The notes beneath the pieces were generated by a model. It was not told the origin of the DNA. It worked only from the letters and a program-made list of their open reading frames with translations, and made no database searches. A program made the translations under genes and the position numbers. From Dokdonella_A sp036518555 (GTDB lineage: Bacteria; Pseudomonadota; Gammaproteobacteria; Xanthomonadales; Rhodanobacteraceae), in NCBI RefSeq assembly GCF_036518555.1, contig NZ_DATDMY010000004.1:1-10089 (forward strand): 10,089 nt of DNA, in the 5' to 3' direction. Of the stretch, positions 6,113-10,089 are shown in pieces. Each line of letters opens with the position of its first letter. Position 1 is the stretch's first letter.

Positions 6113-6469
6113 GTGCTGACCGAGTACTTCCCGGTCCTGTTGTTCCTCGCGGTCTCCGCCGTGATCGGCATCGCGCTGATCGTCATCGGCAACCTGCTCG
6201 GCCCGCGCAAACCCACTGCGGAGAAAGCCTCGCCGTACGAATGCGGCTTCGAGGCCTTCGAAGACGCACGCATGCGTTTCGACGTGCGCTATTACCTCAT
6301 CGCGATCCTGTTCATCATCTTCGATCTGGAAATCGCCTTCGTGTTTCCGTGGGCGACCGTGTTCGGAAAGCTCGGCGCCGTCGGGCTCGTCGAGATGGGC
6401 ATGTTCCTGCTCCTGCTCGTGATCGGCTTCGTCTACGTGTGGAAGAAGGGGGCGCTGGAATGGGAATGA
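6113..6469 (+). CDS. nuoA: NADH-quinone oxidoreductase subunit A
   Basis: A membrane subunit of respiratory complex I that lies at the joint between the proton-pumping arm and the quinone site. At 118 residues it is at the short end of the family. There are three membrane helices, about 6-29, 60-81 and 88-110. The conserved loop between helices 1 and 2 carries PYECGFEAFEDARMRFDVRY (41-60), including Cys44, a residue known to report the active/deactive state in mitochondrial homologues. The acidic FDLEIAF motif (Asp71, Glu73) lies in helix 2. Translation starts at GTG, supported by GGAGG. It follows the tRNA and hairpin, and nuoB begins 52 nt after the stop. Confidence 0.96.
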   Translation: MLTEYFPVLLFLAVSAVIGIALIVIGNLLGPRKPTAEKASPYECGFEAFEDARMRFDVRYYLIAILFIIFDLEIAFVFPWATVFGKLGAVGLVEMGMFLLLLVIGFVYVWKKGALEWE

Positions 6470-6521
6470 CGTTCCGCGCGACGATGCTGTCTCGCACACC
6501 CGGCCCTTCGAGGATCGACGC

Positions 6522-7076
6522 ATGAGTCTCGTATCGCGCATCGGCGAGTCGATGCACAATCCCGAGCCGGTCAACGTCGTCGACGACATCCTGCGGCCGG
6601 GTGACGACAACCCGCTGATCCAGCGCGGCTTCGCGACCGCGCGCCTCGACGAATTGATCAACTGGGCGCGCACCGGCTCGATGTGGCCGATGACGTTCGG
6701 CCTCGCCTGCTGTGCGGTCGAGATGATGCACGCGGGCGCCGCGCGCCTCGACCTCGATCGCTACGGCGTGATCTTCCGCCCGAGCCCGCGCCAGTCGGAC
6801 GTGATGATCGTCGCCGGCACGCTCGTCAACAAGATGGCGCCCGCGCTGCGCAAGGTCTACGACCAGATGCCCGATCCGAAGTGGGTCATCTCGATGGGCA
6901 GCTGTGCGAACGGCGGCGGCTACTACCACTATTCGTATGCCGTCGTGCGCGGCTGCGACCGGATCGTGCCGGTGGATGTGTACGTGCCCGGCTGCCCGCC
7001 GACGGCCGAAGCGCTCATCCACGGCATCCTGCAACTGCAGAAGAAGATCCGTCGTACCAACACGATCGCGCGCTAG
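6522..7076 (+). CDS. nuoB: NADH-quinone oxidoreductase subunit B
   Basis: A 184-residue peripheral-arm subunit that carries the terminal [4Fe-4S] cluster N2, the electron donor to quinone. All four ligands are visible: the tandem Cys63-Cys64 (FGLACCAVEMMH), Cys128 (MGSCANGGGYY) and Cys158 (VPGCPPTAEA). Other family marks are FRPSPRQSDVMIVAGTLVNK (85-104) and the DPKWVISMG strand. The ATG at 6522 has AGGA (6511-6514) at a good distance. nuoC starts 13 nt after the stop. Confidence 0.98.
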   Translation: MSLVSRIGESMHNPEPVNVVDDILRPGDDNPLIQRGFATARLDELINWARTGSMWPMTFGLACCAVEMMHAGAARLDLDRYGVIFRPSPRQSDVMIVAGTLVNKMAPALRKVYDQMPDPKWVISMGSCANGGGYYHYSYAVVRGCDRIVPVDVYVPGCPPTAEALIHGILQLQKKIRRTNTIAR

Positions 7077-7089
7077 CGGAATTCCGGAC

Positions 7090-7833
7090 ATGAGCGAAAC
7101 AACGGCAGTCAGCGGCCGCTCGGCCTTCGTGCAGCAGCTCGAAGCGAAGCTCGGCCAGAAGCTCGTTCGCCTCGCCGAATCGCGCGGCGAAACCACGATC
7201 GAGGTGCTGCCGGAGAACTGGCTCGCCGTTGCGGCGCTCCTGCGCGACGACGCCGAGCTGCATTTCGAGCAGCTCGTCGACCTCTGCGGCGTCGACTACC
7301 TGTCCTACGGCCAGGACGAATGGGACACGACCGACGTGTCGTGGACCGGTTTCTCGCGCGGCGTCGAAGGCGAGGGGCCGGGTCGTTTCGCGTGGGCGAA
7401 CCGCCCGCGCCCGGCGCACATCCCGCACCGCTTCGCCGTCGTCGCACACCTCCTGTCGATCCGCCACAACCGCCGCCTGCGCGTGCGCGCGCACTGCACC
7501 GACGACGACCTGCCGGCCCTGCCGTCGCTGATCGGCGTGTGGCCGAGTTCGGACTGGTTCGAGCGCGAGGCGTTCGACCTTTACGGCATCGTCTTTGAAG
7601 GCCATCCGGACCTGCGTCGCATCCTTACCGACTACGGCTTCGTCGGCCATCCGTTCCGCAAGGACTTCCCGCTGATCGGCAACGTCGAGGTGCGTTACGA
7701 CCCCGAGAAGAAGCGCGTCGTGTACGAACCGGTGACCTCGGTCGAGCCGCGCGTGCTCGTGCCGCGCACGATCCGCGACGACTCGCGTTACGAGCAGGCG
7801 CAAGCCGAGACCGCCGCGGAGCGCAAGAAGTGA
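7090..7833 (+). CDS. nuoC: NADH-quinone oxidoreductase subunit C (30-kDa)
   Basis: A 247-residue structural subunit of the complex I connecting arm, without cofactor. The signature is unmistakable: ERE-AFDLYGI-FEGHPDLRRIL (158-179) followed by DYGFVGHPFRKDFPL (181-195). It is a separate gene, not fused to nuoD as in E. coli. About 35 residues (YGQDEWDTTDVSWTGFSRGV onward to RPRPA, about 73-109) stand between the LCGVDY strand and the PHRFAVVAHLLSI strand. They look like a clade-specific insertion, since shorter homologues join these strands more directly. The C-terminal tail is charged and probably flexible. The ATG at 7090 is the first start after nuoB. The frame is open upstream only as a nuoB shadow. 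A 140-bp gap with a palindromic repeat separates it from nuoD. Confidence 0.97.
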   Translation: MSETTAVSGRSAFVQQLEAKLGQKLVRLAESRGETTIEVLPENWLAVAALLRDDAELHFEQLVDLCGVDYLSYGQDEWDTTDVSWTGFSRGVEGEGPGRFAWANRPRPAHIPHRFAVVAHLLSIRHNRRLRVRAHCTDDDLPALPSLIGVWPSSDWFEREAFDLYGIVFEGHPDLRRILTDYGFVGHPFRKDFPLIGNVEVRYDPEKKRVVYEPVTSVEPRVLVPRTIRDDSRYEQAQAETAAERKK

Positions 7834-7847
7834 GCGCGACGATGGCA

Positions 7848-7861
7848 AAGGCAGAAGCCTT
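7848..7861 (+). repeat. Small hairpin after nuoC
   Basis: AAGGC-AGAA-GCCTT is a perfect 5-bp stem with a 4-nt loop, 15 nt after the nuoC stop and just ahead of the larger repeat hairpin. It may be part of the same inserted element. Confidence 0.4.
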
Positions 7862-7863
7862 CG

Positions 7864-7937
7864 ACACGAAGGACACGAAGGAAAAGCGTGAGAAGGGCTT
7901 TTTCTTGATGCCTTCGTGTCCTTCGTGTCCTTCGTGT
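7864..7937. repeat. Palindromic element built of tandem 9-mers, nuoC-nuoD junction
   Basis: The left arm has two exact tandem copies of ACACGAAGG (7864-7872, 7873-7881). The right arm has three exact tandem copies of the reverse complement CCTTCGTGT (7911-7919, 7920-7928, 7929-7937). The arms can pair over 18 bp in either of two registers. Between them lies a second hairpin, AAAAGC (7882-7887) with GCTTTT (7897-7902). Repeats of this ACACGAAGG type occur in many unrelated bacterial genomes and are often mis-annotated as small proteins with TKDTK- or HEGHEGHEG-like runs (from memory). Here the element fills most of the gap between two subunit genes of one operon. Confidence 0.85.
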
Positions 7938-7973
7938 TTCAATCTTTCTTGATGTAGTTCGGGTCACTTCGAC

Positions 7974-9227
7974 ATGCAGGAAATCAAGAACTACACGATG
8001 AACTTCGGCCCGCAGCATCCGGCCGCGCACGGCGTGCTGCGCCTGGTGCTGGAGATGGACGGCGAGACGATCGTGCGCGCCGATCCGCACATCGGACTGT
8101 TGCACCGCGCGACGGAGAAGCTGGCCGAATCGAAGCCGTTCAACCAGTCGATCGGCTACATGGACCGGCTCGACTACGTCTCGATGATGTGCAACGAGCA
8201 CGCCTACGTGCGCGCGATCGAGAACCTGCTCGGCGTGGAGGCACCGGAGCGCGCGCAGTGGATCCGCACGATGTTCGACGAGATCACGCGCATCCTGAAC
8301 CACCTCATGTGGATCGGGTCCAATGCGCTCGATCTCGGCGCGATGGCGGTATTCCTGTATGCGTTCCGCGAACGCGAAGAGCTCATGGACTGCTACGAGG
8401 CGGTCAGCGGCGCGCGCATGCACGCGACCTACTACCGGCCCGGCGGCGTCTATCGCGACCTGCCCGAGGTGATGCCGAAGTACGGCGAGTCGAAGTGGCA
8501 CAAGGGCAAGGACCTCGAGCGACTCAATCAGTGGCGCGGCGGTTCGATGCTCGACTTCCTCGATGCGTTCTGCGCCGACTTCCCGCGCCGCGTCGACGAG
8601 TACGAAGAACTGCTCACGGACAACCGCATCTGGAAGCAGCGCACCGTCGACATCGGCATCATCCCGCCGGACCAGGCGCTCGCGTGGGGCATGAGCGGCC
8701 CGATGCTGCGCGGTTCCGGCGTCGAATGGGACCTGCGCAAGAAGCAGCCGTACGCGAAGTACGCCGAAGTCGATTTCGACATCCCGGTCGGCGTGAAGGG
8801 CGACTGCTACGACCGCTACCTCGTCCGCGTCGAGGAGATGCGCCAGTCGAACCGCATCATCCAGCAGTGCGTCAGCTGGCTGCGCGCGAACCCGGGGCCG
8901 GTGATGGTGCGCAACTACAAGGTCGCGCCGCCTTCGCGTGTCGAGATGAAGGACGACATGGAAGCGCTCATCCACCACTTCAAGCTGTTCACCGAGGGCT
9001 ACACGGTGCCGGCCGGCGAAACCTACAGCGCGGTCGAGGCGCCGAAGGGCGAGTTCGGCATCTATCTCGTCTCGGACGGCGCGAACAAGCCGTTCCGCCT
9101 GAAGTGTCGCGCACCGAGTTTCGTGCACCTGTCGTCGATGGACGCGATCGTGCGCGGCCACATGTTGCCGGACGTGGTCGCGATGATCGGCACCTACGAC
9201 GTCGTTTTTGGAGAAGTCGACCGATGA
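7974..9227 (+). CDS. nuoD: NADH-quinone oxidoreductase subunit D (49-kDa)
   Basis: A 417-residue subunit of the complex I peripheral arm that, with NuoB, forms the quinone-binding cavity. It descends from the large subunit of NiFe hydrogenases but has lost the metal ligands. Family marks are NFGPQHPAAHGVLRLVLEMD (10-29), HIGLLHRATEKL (39-50), and YMDRLDYVSMMCNEHAY (62-78). His19 and Tyr68 match the residues that bind the quinone head group in Thermus Nqo4 (H38, Y87). The C-terminal APSFVHL motif is also present. Length is normal for an unfused NuoD. The ATG at 7974 has almost no Shine-Dalgarno, since the bases ahead are an A+T-richer stretch after the palindromic repeat. This is unusual in this operon. 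The last four bases (ATGA) overlap the nuoE start. Confidence 0.98.
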   Translation: MQEIKNYTMNFGPQHPAAHGVLRLVLEMDGETIVRADPHIGLLHRATEKLAESKPFNQSIGYMDRLDYVSMMCNEHAYVRAIENLLGVEAPERAQWIRTMFDEITRILNHLMWIGSNALDLGAMAVFLYAFREREELMDCYEAVSGARMHATYYRPGGVYRDLPEVMPKYGESKWHKGKDLERLNQWRGGSMLDFLDAFCADFPRRVDEYEELLTDNRIWKQRTVDIGIIPPDQALAWGMSGPMLRGSGVEWDLRKKQPYAKYAEVDFDIPVGVKGDCYDRYLVRVEEMRQSNRIIQQCVSWLRANPGPVMVRNYKVAPPSRVEMKDDMEALIHHFKLFTEGYTVPAGETYSAVEAPKGEFGIYLVSDGANKPFRLKCRAPSFVHLSSMDAIVRGHMLPDVVAMIGTYDVVFGEVDR

Positions 9228-9751
9228 AGGCGACCGGTACCTACGAGGCGGTCAAGGACGTCGATCCGCTGGTCGCGTTGAACGCGCATACGCGCGAGCA
9301 CATCGACCACTGGGTCGCGAAGTTCCCGCCCGACCGCAAGCGCTCGGCACTGATCCAGGGTCTTTGGGCCGCGCAGGAGCAGAACGGTGGCCATCTCACC
9401 GACGCGCTCATCACGGCGGTGACACAGTATCTGGGCCTGCCGCCGGTGTGGGGCTACGAGGTGGCGACGTTCTATTCGATGTTCGAGACGAATCCGGTCG
9501 GACGCCACAACGTGGCGATCTGTACCAACATCTCGTGCTGGCTCAACGGCGCCGAGGACATCGTCCGCCACTGCGAATCGAAGTACGGTATCAAGCTCGG
9601 CGAGAGCAGCGCGGACGGGCGCATCTACCTCAAGAAGGAAGAGGAATGCCTCGCCGCGTGCTGCGGCGCGCCGATGATGGTCGTGAATGGCCACTATCAC
9701 GAGAACCTGACGATCGAGAAAGTCGACAGGATTCTCGACGAACTGAAATAA
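9224..9751 (+). CDS. nuoE: NADH-quinone oxidoreductase subunit E (24-kDa)
   Basis: A 175-residue thioredoxin-like ferredoxin subunit of the NADH dehydrogenase module that carries the [2Fe-2S] cluster N1a. An N-terminal helical part (about 15-85, including ALIQGLWAAQEQNGGHLTD and GYEVATFYSMF) precedes the cluster domain. The ligands follow the C-x4-C...C-x3-C pattern: Cys100 and Cys105 (ICTNISCWL), Cys142 and Cys146 (ECLAACCGAP). Cys147 is an extra neighbour. The ATG at 9224 overlaps the nuoD stop by four bases, so translation is probably coupled. nuoF does not follow directly; a 147-bp gap with three hairpins lies between. Confidence 0.97.
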   Translation: MKATGTYEAVKDVDPLVALNAHTREHIDHWVAKFPPDRKRSALIQGLWAAQEQNGGHLTDALITAVTQYLGLPPVWGYEVATFYSMFETNPVGRHNVAICTNISCWLNGAEDIVRHCESKYGIKLGESSADGRIYLKKEEECLAACCGAPMMVVNGHYHENLTIEKVDRILDELK

Positions 9752-9757
9752 GACGAC

Positions 9758-9823
9758 TGTGGGAGCGGCGTGAGCCGCGATGCCTCTGCTGCAAAGCGCA
9801 TCGCGGCTTGCACCGCTCCGACA
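9758..9823. repeat. REP-like palindrome in the nuoE-nuoF gap
   Basis: A 26-nt arm (9758-9783, beginning TGTGGGAGCGGCGTGAGCCG) faces a matching arm (9798-9823, ending CACCGCTCCGACA) across a 14-nt loop. Of 26 positions, 22 are Watson-Crick pairs, two are G-T and two mismatch. Palindromes of this form, typically TGTAGGAGCGGCTTCAGCCG..., are abundant between genes in Lysobacterales and Pseudomonas (from memory). It begins 6 nt after the nuoE stop. It may act as an mRNA stabiliser or mild attenuator between nuoE and nuoF. Confidence 0.85.
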
Positions 9824-9841
9824 AGGGCTTTCATGAAGAGT

Positions 9842-9858
9842 GCGGCCAGGATGGCCGC
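9842..9858 (+). repeat. Perfect 7-bp hairpin upstream of nuoF
   Basis: GCGGCCA-GGA-TGGCCGC has a fully paired 7-bp stem and a 3-nt loop. It lies between the REP-like palindrome and the nuoF ribosome site. Confidence 0.6.
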
Positions 9859-9867
9859 TTTGGCTCA

Positions 9868-9884
9868 GCGATCAGGACGATCGC
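9868..9884 (+). repeat. Perfect 6-bp hairpin abutting the nuoF ribosome site
   Basis: GCGATC-AGGAC-GATCGC has a fully paired 6-bp stem and a 5-nt loop, ending 2 nt before the AAGG ribosome site of nuoF. It could influence nuoF translation. Confidence 0.5.
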
Positions 9885-9886
9885 AA

Positions 9887-9890
9887 AAGG
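9887..9890 (+). promoter_or_regulatory. Shine-Dalgarno AAGG supporting the nuoF ATG at 9899
   Basis: AAGG, in an A-rich context (AAAAGG), ends 8 nt before the ATG. A rival in-frame ATG at 9833 has its own AAGGG (9823-9827). Confidence 0.55.
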
Positions 9891-9898
9891 TATATCTC

Positions 9899-10089
9899 AT
9901 GGCATACGGTCCCGCACCGCAGGAACACCAGGTCGTCTACACGACGCTGCATTTCGAGCAGCCGTGGACGCTCGACAATTACCTGAAGGTCGACGGCTAC
10001 AAGGCGTGGAAGAAGATCCTCGCCGAGAAGCCCGACCCGGTCTCGATCGTCGACGAGGTGAAGAAGAGCGGCCTGCGCGGCCGCGGCGG
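9899..10089 (+). CDS. nuoF: NADH-quinone oxidoreductase subunit F, N-terminal part
   Basis: The first 63 codons of the FMN- and NADH-binding flavoprotein subunit, which also carries a [4Fe-4S] cluster; the gene continues beyond the window. The visible part, MAYGPAPQEHQVVYTTLHFE then WTLDNYLKVDGYKAWKKIL and finally SIVDEVKKSGLRGRGG, matches the N-terminus of NuoF. The last motif is the start of the GLRGRGGAGFPTG segment of the flavin site. The FMN, NADH and cysteine motifs lie outside the window. The ATG at 9899 is preferred because it places EHQVVYTTLH close to the start, as I remember for relatives. An in-frame ATG at 9833 would add 22 residues. Confidence 0.95.
   Translation, partial: MAYGPAPQEHQVVYTTLHFEQPWTLDNYLKVDGYKAWKKILAEKPDPVSIVDEVKKSGLRGRG

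Noticed and set aside
7882..7904. Intrinsic terminator within nuoC-nuoD (AAAAGC/GCTTTT hairpin with a T-run)
   Set aside because: The T-run is mainly part of the stem, the stem is only 6 bp and weak, and termination here would silence most of complex I. It is more likely part of the palindromic element.
7864..7937. CRISPR-like array
   Set aside because: The repeat units are 9 bp, directly adjacent without spacers, and arranged as an inverted pair. No cas gene is present.
7625..7942. Minus-strand open frame starting with an HEGHEGHEG run
   Set aside because: The run is simply the translation of the tandem 9-mer repeat, and the rest is antisense to nuoC. This is a well-known kind of spurious protein.
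7788..9161. 457-codon minus-strand open frame opposite nuoD
   Set aside because: Antisense shadow of a strongly conserved gene, with His/Arg/Ala-rich composition.

Overview
The window reads as a chromosomal segment of a high-G+C gammaproteobacterium, most likely of the Lysobacterales (Xanthomonadales). That placement is inferred from three things. The gene order is tpiA, secG, tRNA-Leu(GAG), then nuoABCDEF. nuoC and nuoD are separate genes, whereas they are fused in E. coli. A 'TGTGGGAGCGG...' palindrome of the kind scattered through Lysobacterales and Pseudomonas genomes is also present. No database search was possible, so the family or genus is not claimed.

Left part (1-4674): a set of single genes or small units of mostly unknown role. 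A Cro/CI-type HTH regulator lies on the minus strand (121-507). It is separated by a gene-free, partly A+T-rich stretch of about 400 bp from a divergent secreted protein resembling the 'choice-of-anchor P' group (914-1753). Next come a small helical protein (1861-2112), a small DUF2158/YodC-like protein (2124-2414), a clear YceH (UPF0502/DUF480) homologue (2489-3166) and an exported alpha/beta hydrolase (3199-4299). About 375 bp without a supportable gene follows, ending in a likely sigma70-type promoter.

Right part (4675-10089): a housekeeping block. tpiA (triosephosphate isomerase) overlaps secG (Sec translocon subunit) by one base. secG is followed after 5 nt by tRNA-Leu(GAG), then a perfect 13-bp hairpin. 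After that come the genes for the peripheral arm and one membrane subunit of respiratory complex I: nuoA, nuoB, nuoC, nuoD, nuoE and the first 63 codons of nuoF, which runs off the window. The nuoB and nuoE cluster cysteines and the nuoD quinone-site residues are all present, so the enzyme looks functional.

The most notable non-coding features are two different palindromic repeat elements at gene junctions inside the nuo operon. Between nuoC and nuoD lies a hairpin built from tandem 9-mers (two copies on the left arm, three on the right). Between nuoE and nuoF lies a REP-like palindrome followed by two further perfect hairpins. I see no defence system, CRISPR array, transposase gene or other clearly new multi-gene system. 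The novelty here is modest and lies in intergenic structure and in a few poorly characterised small genes.
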